This document shows, piece by piece, positions 15,430 to 21,591 of a stretch of DNA of 47,268 nt (position 1 is the stretch's first letter; each line of letters begins with the position of its first letter). The DNA is from a virus, in IMG/VR virus record IMGVR_UViG_3300011113_000787, positions 1 through 47,268 of that record; one strand, written 5' to 3'. A program made the position numbers and the translations under genes. The notes beneath the pieces were generated by a model. The model was not told the origin of the DNA. It searched no databases and saw only the letters and a list, made by a program, of their open reading frames with translations.

Positions 15430-15437
15430 TATTTATA
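15430..15437 (+). promoter_or_regulatory. Candidate late promoter element TATTTATA
   Basis: GTATTTATA 6 nt before ATG 15444, directly after the terminator; a GGAG follows and may serve as a ribosome binding site. Confidence 0.6.
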
Positions 15438-15443
15438 GGAGAC

Positions 15444-16757
15444 ATGAAGGAATTACAAAGGATACAAAGAATCTACGACAAAATTGATGGAAACAAAAAA
15501 TTGGTTCACGAAGTAATGGTTAGACCAATTGATGTTGCAGCGTCATATCCTAATTTAATATTCGCATCAAGAACTCAAAGAGACGAAATTAACAAGGCTT
15601 TATTAGATGATTTACAAAAAGCGGCTGAACTTACAGGTTACGATATCAACGTTAATTACGCCAAGACAGACCATGGAAAAAACACAAAGAGTGGTAACGT
15701 AAGTAGACATTACACAAATCAGGCGGTTGATATTGGTTCAATTGGCGGAAAAGTTGTAAGCCCAAGTAACAGAGATGTTGTAGACAAATATGTTGATGCT
15801 CTACTCAGTATGGGATATGCTAAGAATTCTGAAGGAGGTAACTCAAAAGCTGTTTTAACATTTGGATTTCCTGGTCATGATGACCATATCCACGTTTCAA
15901 ACAAAGAAGGTTCATCTTCTGAAGTAGACCCCAACTATAGCCCATCATCAGATAAAGAATCATCAGACAAAGATTCATCTACTGATAAAAAAGATGAAAA
16001 GTCAACCTTCGGTAGTGGAAGTAGTAAAGACTCAGACCCTGAGTTATACAAGTTAGCAGTTGGGATTGGTAAGATGATAGGTATCAACGAGTCATTTGGT
16101 AAAAATATTTCAAATAGATACGGAACTATTTCTATACCAGGTTCCTCAAACTCCGTAATTAAAAGCCCTGTCGATGGTGTTATCAACAACATGAAAAAAA
16201 TTTCTGGTTGTAAAAATCAGATAACAATTGAATCGAGTGATTTAGGTTACTTCTTTCAATATTGTGGGGTTTCTAAACCGAGAGTAAAAGATGGAGATAC
16301 AGTTTCAGAAGGACAAGTTATAGGAATTATGGACGGAGGAGATACTGCAGAAGTATTGATGTTGAACCGTTCTTATCACAGAGAAAACCTAAATCAGAGA
16401 GAATTCGAAAAAACATATTCTGAAAAAAAATCAACAAAAAAGAAAAAAGAATACACTCCTGATTATGATGGTGAAGTAGAGAAAAAATCTGATACTAGAA
16501 GTTATGCTGACCCTGCGTTAGCTGCACTTATAACCTTACCATTCGGTATATTCAAAAACAGATACGATAAAAAAACAGGTGAGTTAAAACAGAAGAGATG
16601 GGCTGAAACAGGAGAAAAGAAACAAACCGACCCAATTGTTATAAACGCAATAAAAGCCCCATTTAAAAAAGCTGCAAAATTTTTCCGTAAGGAAAAGAAT
16701 GAAGAAAACGACAAATTAAAAGAGGATATTCAAAGAATTAAAAGACTAATAAAATAA
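15444..16757 (+). CDS. M15-like peptidase fused to a degenerate M23-like domain (putative cell-wall hydrolase)
   Basis: A 437-residue protein. Residues about 40-155 carry an M15-type zinc site: SRHYTNQAVDIG (H89, D96) and GHDDHIHVS (H148, H150), as in L,D-carboxypeptidase-type endolysins. A Ser/Asp/Lys-rich linker (155-195) leads to a second module (about 215-320) with VIKSPVDGVI and VKDGDTVSEGQVIGIM, like M23/lipoyl beta-barrels but without the HxH and HxxxD zinc ligands, so probably only structural. The C-terminal 100 residues are basic. The late-type promoter and leader-like MKELQRIQRIYDKI suggest a tail or virion enzyme rather than a free endolysin. There is no signal peptide. Confidence 0.75.
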   Translation: MKELQRIQRIYDKIDGNKKLVHEVMVRPIDVAASYPNLIFASRTQRDEINKALLDDLQKAAELTGYDINVNYAKTDHGKNTKSGNVSRHYTNQAVDIGSIGGKVVSPSNRDVVDKYVDALLSMGYAKNSEGGNSKAVLTFGFPGHDDHIHVSNKEGSSSEVDPNYSPSSDKESSDKDSSTDKKDEKSTFGSGSSKDSDPELYKLAVGIGKMIGINESFGKNISNRYGTISIPGSSNSVIKSPVDGVINNMKKISGCKNQITIESSDLGYFFQYCGVSKPRVKDGDTVSEGQVIGIMDGGDTAEVLMLNRSYHRENLNQREFEKTYSEKKSTKKKKEYTPDYDGEVEKKSDTRSYADPALAALITLPFGIFKNRYDKKTGELKQKRWAETGEKKQTDPIVINAIKAPFKKAAKFFRKEKNEENDKLKEDIQRIKRLIK

Positions 16758-16759
16758 AA

Positions 16760-16784
16760 AAACCCATCGAAAGATGGGTTTTTA
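16760..16784 (+). terminator. Intrinsic terminator
   Basis: AACCCATC-GAAA-GATGGGTT with a following T run; convergent with the lipoprotein gene. Confidence 0.85.
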
Positions 16785-16805
16785 GTTTCGTAAGAAAAAG
16801 TAATA

Positions 16806-16979
16806 TTATTTAACTTCTTCTACCTTAACAGCAGTAGTGTCTACAACAACAGCCGCAGAATCCACTTTAAGTGAATCTACTACAACAGCAGAAGAATCTG
16901 ATTTAACTTCAGTTGAGGTACCTTTACCGCCGCAAGCCGTCAATGCTACGATTGATAACAATGCAAAGATTTTTTTCAT
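16806..16979 (-). CDS. Small lipoprotein with Val-Asp repeats
   Basis: A 57-residue ORF too short for routine calling. MKKIFALLSIVALTAC is a clear lipoprotein signal with Cys16 as lipidated residue, followed by GGKG and then a repeated pattern SSAVVVDSLKVDSAAVVVDTTAV. After cleavage about 42 residues remain. It would be anchored in the host envelope. A TATTTATA (within the palindrome ACTATATTTATAGT) sits about 50 nt upstream. Small envelope lipoproteins in phages often block superinfection or phage-receptor loss; that role is inferred only. Confidence 0.75.
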   Translation of the reverse strand: MKKIFALLSIVALTACGGKGTSTEVKSDSSAVVVDSLKVDSAAVVVDTTAVKVEEVK

Positions 16980-17074
16980 TTTTTTCTTTTTTTTGGTTAA
17001 TGTTTAATAACTATTCAAGACTATAAATATAGTACAACTTTTCTAAATCGTCAACTAGTAGGTTAAAAAAAGTG

Positions 17075-17159
17075 CGGAGAGTGCTGGATTCGAACCAGCG
17101 GGTCAGTTACCCGACCACGGTTTAGCAAACCGCTCCTTTAACCACTCAGGCAACTCTCC
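17075..17159 (-). tRNA. trnS-GCU: tRNA-Ser (anticodon GCU)
   Basis: Acceptor GGAGAGT/ACTCTCC, long variable arm (class II), anticodon loop TTGCTAA, T loop TTCGAAT. Last gene of the tRNA array on the minus strand. Confidence 0.95.
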
Positions 17160-17164
17160 TCGTG

Positions 17165-17238
17165 TGTGAACGGTGGGATTCGAACCCACGACAACTAGCG
17201 CCACAAGCTAGTGCTCTACCAACTAAGCTACGTCCACC
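17165..17238 (-). tRNA. trnH-GUG: tRNA-His (anticodon GUG)
   Basis: Anticodon loop CTTGTGG; acceptor GTGGACG/CGTTCAC with an extra 5' G (G-1) as expected for tRNA-His. Confidence 0.95.
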
Positions 17239-17245
17239 ATGTTTG

Positions 17246-17317
17246 TTGCGATAGGTGGATTTGAACCACCGACAACTTGGATATGAATCAAGTGCTCTAC
17301 CCCTGAGCTATATCGCA
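17246..17317 (-). tRNA. tRNA with CAU anticodon (elongator Met or Ile2)
   Basis: Acceptor TGCGATA/TATCGCA, anticodon loop TTCATAT. It lacks the three G-C pairs of an initiator. Met versus lysidine-modified Ile cannot be decided by eye. Confidence 0.85.
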
Positions 17318-17323
17318 TTCATG

Positions 17324-17395
17324 AAGTCCTATAGGGACTCGAACCCCAACTCTTTTTGTCCGTAGCAAAATGTTTTTCCATTAAACTATAGGACC
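17324..17395 (-). tRNA. trnR-ACG: tRNA-Arg (anticodon ACG)
   Basis: Anticodon stem TTTTG/CAAAA with loop CTACGGA; D stem GTTT/AAAC; T loop TTCGAGT. A34 would need deamination to inosine by host TadA. Confidence 0.88.
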
Positions 17396-17398
17396 CTG

Positions 17399-17469
17399 TT
17401 GTCGCACAAGGATTCGAACCTTGAAAAACAGAACCAAAATCTGTTGTGTTACCGTTACACCATACGACA
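17399..17469 (-). tRNA. trnQ-UUG: tRNA-Gln (anticodon UUG)
   Basis: Acceptor TGTCGTA/TGCGACA, anticodon loop TTTTGGT, T loop TTCGAAT. Confidence 0.94.
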
Positions 17470-17475
17470 GTATGG

Positions 17476-17548
17476 GACAGACCTAAGGAGACGTATTATT
17501 CTCTTCATTATCCTTGTACTTTAACACCATGGGAAGCGTGTGTCTGTC
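17476..17548 (-). ncRNA. Stem-closed spacer A, tRNA-sized (73 nt), between tRNA-Gln and tRNA(CAU)
   Basis: GACAGAC and GTCTGTC (7 bp, perfect) close a 73-nt stretch that fills the gap between two tRNAs. Inside, ACAC/GTGT forms a D-arm-like hairpin and AAGGA/TCCTT another stem. There is no TTCRA T loop and no clear anticodon, so it is not an ordinary tRNA. Confidence 0.45.
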
Positions 17549-17551
17549 TTG

Positions 17552-17625
17552 TGGACCCCCACGGGCTCGAACCGTGGACCTAATGATTATGAGTCATTTG
17601 CTCTGACCTACTGAGCTAGGGGTCC
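17552..17625 (-). tRNA. tRNA with CAU anticodon (Ile2 or elongator Met)
   Basis: Acceptor GGACCCC/GGGGTCC, anticodon loop CTCATAA, T loop TTCGAGC. The anticodon arm resembles the E. coli lysidine-type tRNA-Ile2, so one of the two CAU tRNAs is probably Ile2 and the other Met. Confidence 0.9.
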
Positions 17626-17631
17626 AAAATG

Positions 17632-17713
17632 TGGGAGTAGCTGGACTCGAACCAACGAACTCGAAAGAGGGAAGATTTACAGTCTTCTGCCATTGCCACT
17701 AGGCGATACTCCC
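17632..17713 (-). tRNA. trnY-GUA: tRNA-Tyr (anticodon GUA)
   Basis: Acceptor GGGAGTA/TACTCCC within the class II layout (long variable arm), anticodon loop CTGTAAA. Confidence 0.94.
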
Positions 17714-17719
17714 AAATTG

Positions 17720-17792
17720 CACGGGTGGTAGGACTCGAACCTACAACTCCTAGTTTTGGAGACTAGTACTCTACCAATTGAGCTACACCCAT
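17720..17792 (-). tRNA. trnW-CCA: tRNA-Trp (anticodon CCA)
   Basis: Acceptor ATGGGTG/CACCCGT, anticodon loop CTCCAAA, discriminator G; starts 5 nt after the cytidylyltransferase stop codon. Confidence 0.94.
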
Positions 17793-17797
17793 GTTTA

Positions 17798-18211
17798 TTA
17801 TTTCAAAAGCCAAGATGAGGATTGAATTTTATCACCCAAACCGTCGACCAATTTGATACCTAATTCATCACAGATTGGTTTTTCAGGTATAGTGTCGTTA
17901 TTTTGGTCACCTCCGTTTGCAAAGAACAACTCTACGTTTTCTTCAACCTCAGAGGCAATCATTCTCAACGTCTCACGAACCGTTCTGTCTTTATCGATAG
18001 ATAGTATGGTTTTATCTACCATCTTTAAACTATCGATAATTACCAATCTTTCGTCCTCATCTTGGAACTTTTTACTTCCTTTCAACTCACGTTGAAAATC
18101 GTTATTCACAATCACATAGAGTTTGTCTCCATGTTCTTTTGATTTGATAAAGTATTCAATATGTCCTTTATGGACAGGATTGAAATATCCACTTACGATT
18201 ACAACTTTCAT
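17798..18211 (-). CDS. Cytidylyltransferase-like nucleotidyltransferase (HxGH)
   Basis: A 137-residue Rossmann-type nucleotidyltransferase. SGYFNPVHKGHIEYF holds the HxGH ATP/CTP-binding motif, and the end (GDKIQSSSWLLK) matches the SSS motif of glycerol-3-phosphate cytidylyltransferase/RfaE C-domain enzymes. It would activate a sugar- or polyol-phosphate with CTP or ATP. Its ATG at 18211 overlaps the previous stop (TAATG), so a longer frame from 18232 is less likely. It lies within the tRNA array transcript just before tRNA-Trp. Confidence 0.85.
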   Translation of the reverse strand: MKVVIVSGYFNPVHKGHIEYFIKSKEHGDKLYVIVNNDFQRELKGSKKFQDEDERLVIIDSLKMVDKTILSIDKDRTVRETLRMIASEVEENVELFFANGGDQNNDTIPEKPICDELGIKLVDGLGDKIQSSSWLLK

Positions 18212-18765
18212 TATCCTTGTTTTTTTGTCCACTTACTTTTATCCAATAGGTCATCCCAATCTTCATACCCTTGTTCACGTGCATATTCATCGTTTTTTAT
18301 TCTTTGATACTTTTTTACGTTTTCAGGGTCTCTCATAGCTTCAGAGTTTTCAAAACCTAAAGATTTTGCACACTCCTCTTCACACCATCCATGAGAACCT
18401 ATTTCGATGTTTATTGGTAGGTCAGTTTCCAAAGATTCGATAAAATCTTCAAATTGACTTGCCGCTTCATAAGGCATTGTATAGATTCCCTCAGACACTT
18501 GATATCCGCTATCACTTTCTCTGTCGAATATTTCAATCCTACCCATTCTATACTTCTCACCCATCAAACTGAATACACCATATCCAACAGTAGAATAACT
18601 GAATCTACCTGGTGTACTAACACCTTGCATATCAACACATCTCGGATTTGCCTCCATGTAATGTGCCATATGGTCAACTAGCATTTCGTCAGTAAGTTCT
18701 TTTCCTTCTTGTTTTCTTCGGATGTTACTCAGGAACCATAACAAATCCGCTCTATTGATTTTCAT
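18211..18765 (-). CDS. Hypothetical protein
   Basis: A 184-residue protein, acidic, with no motif I recognise. The N-terminal third is helical and contains MAHYMEANPRCVDMQG. The C-terminal part ends in YEDWDDLLDKSKW. It is translationally linked to the cytidylyltransferase through the TAATG junction and follows the 95-residue gene after 16 nt, inside a tRNA-containing polycistron. Confidence 0.7.
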   Translation of the reverse strand: MKINRADLLWFLSNIRRKQEGKELTDEMLVDHMAHYMEANPRCVDMQGVSTPGRFSYSTVGYGVFSLMGEKYRMGRIEIFDRESDSGYQVSEGIYTMPYEAASQFEDFIESLETDLPINIEIGSHGWCEEECAKSLGFENSEAMRDPENVKKYQRIKNDEYAREQGYEDWDDLLDKSKWTKKQG

Positions 18766-18781
18766 ATCACAAATTTACGCT

Positions 18782-19069
18782 TTATATATTGAAATTACTA
18801 AACTTTAATCCCCACATTAAGGAAATCATCCCCATCTGAGTTTCAGCATACTTCTTATTCATTTTGAGTTCTTTGATGAGGTATTTCTGACCCCAATCTT
18901 TCCACTCATCGTTCTGTTCAACAGTCATAGTCCATTGAGTATACCAATCATCTTTACGGTCTTTAACATCATCATATGTAACTGAATGTCCTGCAATTTC
19001 AAACATTTTATTAATCATATCAACGACCATTTTTTCTCTCTTCTGTTCTAATGATAGTCTTTTTTTCAT
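18782..19069 (-). CDS. Hypothetical protein
   Basis: A 95-residue basic/helical protein beginning MKKRLSLEQKREKMV. The ATG at 19069 overlaps the TGA of the HAD gene (ATGA), which decides this start over the longer frame. No family is recognised. It is part of the same minus-strand operon as the HAD and cytidylyltransferase genes. Confidence 0.65.
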   Translation of the reverse strand: MKKRLSLEQKREKMVVDMINKMFEIAGHSVTYDDVKDRKDDWYTQWTMTVEQNDEWKDWGQKYLIKELKMNKKYAETQMGMISLMWGLKFSNFNI

Positions 19070-19590
19070 CGTTCTAATTTTTTTATACATTCATCAATTT
19101 TGTCTCTAAGTCTTCCACCTTGACCCCAATCTCCATCTACTTGTACATGTCTCCACTTTGGTACTCTTGGTTTCATCCACTTATATTGTCCGTCAAGTTT
19201 CATATCATCAATTGAAATCCAATTTGAGATTTTATTATCTTTCACCCACTTTGTGATTTCAGCCGCTCTTTCCCACTCAATTGACGGTCTACTTAATTTA
19301 TTCCATAAGTCCTGATGGGTGGTGATATCAACAATTGGAGCAGTTACACCGTAGTATTGGAAGATTCTTTTCAATTGAATGAAACTGAAATGTTTTCTCC
19401 AATCCGAACTCACAACGAGACTTGCATTGGTTTCATCACAAATCTTTTGTAGTGCTTGGCAATCCTCCTCAATCCAAGGGTATGGAATTGTGAAGGTCTT
19501 GGAAGCCTCATTGAGCGTAACTCTACCGTCACCCCACGTTCCCCATGCAAGTGGTCCATCTACATCAATAAAGATAATTTTACGTCTCAT
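19066..19590 (-). CDS. HAD-domain protein (Swiss Army Knife RNA-repair-type HAD)
   Basis: A 174-residue protein with FIDVDGPLAWG as HAD motif I and LVVSSDWRKHF as motif II. The SSDWR pattern, WISIDDM and the length match the HAD family found in so-called Swiss Army Knife RNA repair proteins, which may act on RNA 2'/3' phosphates. Its place between tRNA-Ile and tRNA-Trp in a tRNA operon fits an RNA-end repair role, for example against host anticodon nucleases. This role is inference. Confidence 0.75.
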   Translation of the reverse strand: MRRKIIFIDVDGPLAWGTWGDGRVTLNEASKTFTIPYPWIEEDCQALQKICDETNASLVVSSDWRKHFSFIQLKRIFQYYGVTAPIVDITTHQDLWNKLSRPSIEWERAAEITKWVKDNKISNWISIDDMKLDGQYKWMKPRVPKWRHVQVDGDWGQGGRLRDKIDECIKKLER

Positions 19591-19604
19591 AACATTTTAT
19601 TTTG

Positions 19605-19678
19605 TTGGAATGGGCGGGCTCGAACCGCCGACATCTACCGTATCAGGATAGCGCTCTGACCAACTGAGCTACATTCCA
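19605..19678 (-). tRNA. trnI-GAU: tRNA-Ile (anticodon GAU)
   Basis: Acceptor TGGAATG/CATTCCA, anticodon loop CTGATAC, T loop TTCGAGC. Confidence 0.95.
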
Positions 19679-19684
19679 TTATTG

Positions 19685-19756
19685 AGGTCAGTACAGGAAT
19701 CGAACCTGTGTAAATAGTTTTGCAGACTACCGCCTAAACCACTCGACCAACTGACC
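19685..19756 (-). tRNA. trnC-GCA: tRNA-Cys (anticodon GCA)
   Basis: Acceptor GGTCAGT/ACTGACC, anticodon loop CTGCAAA, discriminator U as usual for Cys. Confidence 0.94.
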
Positions 19757-19762
19757 TTATTG

Positions 19763-19835
19763 TGACCCCTGATGGATTCGAACCATCGACTTCTTCATTA
19801 AAAGTGAAGAGCTCTTCCACTGAGCTAAGAGGTCA
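19763..19835 (-). tRNA. trnK-UUU: tRNA-Lys (anticodon UUU)
   Basis: Acceptor GACCTCT/AGGGGTC, anticodon stem CTTCA/TGAAG with loop CTTTTAA. Confidence 0.95.
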
Positions 19836-19840
19836 GGTGT

Positions 19841-19912
19841 GGTAACGGTCAGAATCGAACTGACGACACCTTGCTCTTCAGGCAAGTGCTCTACCAACTG
19901 AGCTACGTCACC
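19841..19912 (-). tRNA. trnF-GAA: tRNA-Phe (anticodon GAA)
   Basis: Acceptor GGTGACG/CGTTACC, anticodon loop CTGAAGA. Confidence 0.95.
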
Positions 19913-19915
19913 AAG

Positions 19916-19987
19916 TTAAAATTGAGGTCGCCCACACTTGTTCGGGGCGGAGTCTTACGACAACCTTCAACATCCCCTCAATTTTAA
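19916..19987 (-). ncRNA. Stem-closed spacer B (72 nt) before tRNA-Phe
   Basis: TTAAAATTGAGG and CCTCAATTTTAA (12 bp, perfect) close a 72-nt segment between a protein gene and tRNA-Phe. Inside are hairpins CGCCC/GGGCG and GTC-GTAA-GAC (minus strand). There is no T run, so it is not an intrinsic terminator. Confidence 0.5.
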
Positions 19988-20199
19988 TAAACTTCAATAT
20001 CTTCCAAAGTTACATCTTCTCCTTGAGTATGCCTATAAACTGTATCAAAAAATTGTCCTAACAATTTATAGTCTTCATCAATCATTTTACAAAAATCAAA
20101 TGCTGGTATTGTACCATTGATTTGACCTTGTACTACCTTATCATACTTGGCATCTGGTTTATATTCAAAAACCACATTACCTCTAAAAACATATTTCAT
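19984..20199 (-). CDS. Small hypothetical protein
   Basis: A 71-residue protein (MKYVFRGNVVFEYKPDAKYD...) of unknown family, mixed alpha/beta by composition. It overlaps the upstream gene by 4 nt (ATGA) and its stop lies within the 12-bp stem of spacer B. It is co-transcribed with tRNA-Val upstream and tRNA-Phe downstream. Confidence 0.65.
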   Translation of the reverse strand: MKYVFRGNVVFEYKPDAKYDKVVQGQINGTIPAFDFCKMIDEDYKLLGQFFDTVYRHTQGEDVTLEDIEVY

Positions 20200-20603
20200 A
20201 TATTACAATTTTTTTTGACTTTAACAATGTCCCACTCGTAGTCACCGTTTCTGTCGAGTTCGAAATAATAATGACCACCAGTGAATTTTGCCCTTAGTCT
20301 AAACATCCAAAAAATGGTCTTTTTCAACTCATAAATTATGGATTCATTACCCGACCAACCCATGGTATGGAGTTCAAATAGTCCATCTTCTTCTTTGTAA
20401 GCAAAGTCCCCATAATTCCAAAGAGACTTAACAAATTCAACCAACTCGGACTGATTATCCGCACCGAAGAACTTTCCTATGGAAACCTCATCGTTTTCCA
20501 CATTATGACTCCAATTTTTAATATAATTCAAAGCCTCTTCGGTGGGATAACCATCTTCATCAAACAATTCCTCAGGGAATGGGTAATCTAATATTTTTTC
20601 CAT
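20196..20603 (-). CDS. Hypothetical acidic protein
   Basis: A 135-residue protein with an acidic N-terminus (MEKILDYPFPEELFDEDGYP) and an aromatic, beta-rich C-terminus (GGHYYFELDRNGDYEWDIV). No family is assigned. It is translationally coupled to the 71-residue gene and lies between tRNA-Val and tRNA-Phe. Confidence 0.7.
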   Translation of the reverse strand: MEKILDYPFPEELFDEDGYPTEEALNYIKNWSHNVENDEVSIGKFFGADNQSELVEFVKSLWNYGDFAYKEEDGLFELHTMGWSGNESIIYELKKTIFWMFRLRAKFTGGHYYFELDRNGDYEWDIVKVKKNCNI

Positions 20604-20619
20604 AACTATTTTTTTTTTG

Positions 20620-20692
20620 TAGTCCCTGTAGGAATCGAACCTACGACACCTTGCATGTAAGGCAAGTGCTCTTCCAACTGAGCTAAAGGACT
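20620..20692 (-). tRNA. trnV-UAC: tRNA-Val (anticodon UAC)
   Basis: Acceptor AGTCCTT/AGGGACT, anticodon stem CTTGC/GCAAG with loop CTTACAT. Confidence 0.95.
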
Positions 20693-20695
20693 GTG

Positions 20696-20785
20696 AATGA
20701 TGGCACCATCAACTCTCTTGATGCGTTTACGGCAGGGATTAGTAACCTTATCCTTTCGGAATTCGTCCTCTCTTATGCCATCATT
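20696..20785 (-). ncRNA. Stem-closed spacer C (90 nt) between tRNA-Glu and tRNA-Val
   Basis: AATGATGGCA and TGCCATCATT (10 bp, perfect) close the whole gap between the two tRNAs. Inside, CATCAA-CTCTC-TTGATG is a 6-bp hairpin and GGAT/ATCC another. There is no tRNA T loop. Confidence 0.5.
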
Positions 20786-20787
20786 TG

Positions 20788-20859
20788 TAGCCCCGCACGG
20801 ACTCGAACCGAAATCTCCACCGTGAAAGGGTGGCGTCCTAACCTTTAGACGACGGGGCC
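20788..20859 (-). tRNA. trnE-UUC: tRNA-Glu (anticodon UUC)
   Basis: Acceptor GGCCCCG/CGGGGCT, anticodon stem CCACC/GGTGG with loop CTTTCAC. First gene of its transcript. Confidence 0.95.
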
Positions 20860-20867
20860 AAGAATTA

Positions 20868-20898
20868 CAAATTTACAACCAATATTTCAAAGAACCAA
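20868..20898 (-). promoter_or_regulatory. Bacteroidota-type promoter for the tRNA-Glu unit
   Basis: On the minus strand TTG (20898-20896), 20-nt spacer, TAAATTTG (20875-20868), then tRNA-Glu 8 nt later. The pre-tRNA leader would be only a few nt. Confidence 0.8.
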
Positions 20899-20911
20899 AA
20901 ACACCTAAAAT

Positions 20912-20949
20912 AAAAAAACCCCGAACTTCATTTCTGTAGTCCGAGGTTT
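20912..20949 (-). terminator. Intrinsic terminator of the tRNA-Leu unit
   Basis: Minus-strand CCTCGGAC/GTTCGGGG stem (8 bp with two wobbles) followed by T7. It has nearly the same right arm as the terminator at 24931. Confidence 0.75.
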
Positions 20950-20982
20950 GTATATATAACTCTTCAGGAATTATAGGCTATC

Positions 20983-21063
20983 TCATGAGACTACAGCGCG
21001 TGTCTTAAACCAACAAATCTCTTGTTGTTTACTATAGACCATATGACGCACTATTGTTCTCAT
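20983..21063 (-). other. 26-codon ORF overlapping a strong hairpin (micropeptide or structured RNA)
   Basis: ATG 21063 to TGA 20983 could encode MRTIVRHMVYSKQQEICWFK... . The same DNA folds into a nested hairpin on the minus strand: GTGCGT with ACGCGC, GTCT with AGAC, TAAAC with GTTTA, and CAACAA-GAGAT-TTGTTG at the tip. It lies between the homing endonuclease remnant and the terminator at 20912. Coding and RNA roles cannot be separated here. Confidence 0.4.
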
Positions 21064-21114
21064 TGTTATTATAATTACTACAATTATAGTAAAAGTTTTT
21101 AAAAAACAAATATT

Positions 21115-21201
21115 TTATTTTTTTAAAATAGTTCTACCTAATCTCCATCCTTCAGGTATTTTATCGCCCTTATAAATTTTTTTAGATTCGATTTCATTAG
21201 T
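21115..21201 (-). pseudogene. Remnant of a homing endonuclease C-terminus next to tRNA-Leu(UAG)
   Basis: An open frame with no start codon encodes TNEIESKKIYKGDKIPEGW...LGR then a stop. The KGDKIPEGWxLGR pattern is the usual C-terminal motif of phage GIY-YIG/HNH homing endonucleases; compare the LPQDWTYGRV end of the gene at 10480. It begins 7 nt after the tRNA-Leu 3' end. Only about 28 codons remain, so it is a decayed mobile gene. Confidence 0.6.
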
Positions 21202-21207
21202 TCAAGG

Positions 21208-21288
21208 TACCCCAAGAGAGACTCGAACTCTCACGACCGAAGTCATTGGTTCCTAAGACCAACGCGGCTACCGTTACGCCATCGGGGT
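21208..21288 (-). tRNA. trnL-UAG: tRNA-Leu (anticodon UAG)
   Basis: Class II tRNA; acceptor ACCCCGA/TTGGGGT, TGGCG start of the D arm, anticodon stem TTGGT/ACCAA with loop CTTAGGA, discriminator A. Confidence 0.94.
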
Positions 21289-21292
21289 AAGT

Positions 21293-21383
21293 ATCATATC
21301 AGACAGGCATTCTACTCCCAGCTCCGAGGAATTGTATCTAATTTAACCCATCTCACCGCTGTGTGGGTACCTGAAGATATGAT
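21293..21383 (-). ncRNA. Stem-closed spacer H (91 nt) between tRNA-Arg(UCU) and tRNA-Leu(UAG)
   Basis: ATCATATC and GATATGAT (8 bp, perfect) enclose the gap; nested inside are CAGG/CCTG and ACCCA/TGGGT stems. It contains AGCGGTGAG, a 9-mer also present in spacer G. Confidence 0.5.
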
Positions 21384-21386
21384 TTG

Positions 21387-21458
21387 TAGTCCCGACAAGA
21401 ATCGAACTTGTATCTGGAGATTAGAAGTCACCCGTTCTATCCGTTGAACTACAGGACC
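21387..21458 (-). tRNA. trnR-UCU: tRNA-Arg (anticodon UCU)
   Basis: Acceptor GGTCCTG/CGGGACT, anticodon loop CTTCTAA, T loop TTCGATT; one U.U mismatch in the anticodon stem. Confidence 0.92.
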
Positions 21459-21462
21459 AAAG

Positions 21463-21549
21463 TACCTCAGGTGGGACTTGAACCCACACGGACATTTTCT
21501 GTCCACAAGATTTTAAGTCTTGCGCGTATACCGATTTCGCCACCAAGGT
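21463..21549 (-). tRNA. trnL-UAA: tRNA-Leu (anticodon UAA)
   Basis: Class II tRNA; acceptor ACCTTGG/CTGAGGT, TGGCGAAATCGG D arm, anticodon stem CAAGA/TCTTG with loop CTTAAAA. Confidence 0.95.
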
Positions 21550-21555
21550 ATAATA

Positions 21556-21586
21556 CAAAAATAAGGGATTTAGGTTAAAAAAACAA
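21556..21586 (-). promoter_or_regulatory. Bacteroidota-type promoter for the tRNA-Leu unit
   Basis: Minus-strand TTG (21586-21584), 20-nt spacer, TATTTTTG (21563-21556), 6 nt before tRNA-Leu(UAA). Confidence 0.8.
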
Positions 21587-21591
21587 ATAAT

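Noticed and set aside
17476-17548. Spacer A as an extra functional tRNA
   Set aside because: No TTCRA T loop, no 7-nt anticodon loop flanked by a 5-bp stem on either strand.
21312-21506. 64-codon ORF across tRNA-Arg and tRNA-Leu, and similar ORFs at 19379, 19456, 23660 and 24150
   Set aside because: They translate tRNA sequences and spacers; stable RNA genes explain the DNA.
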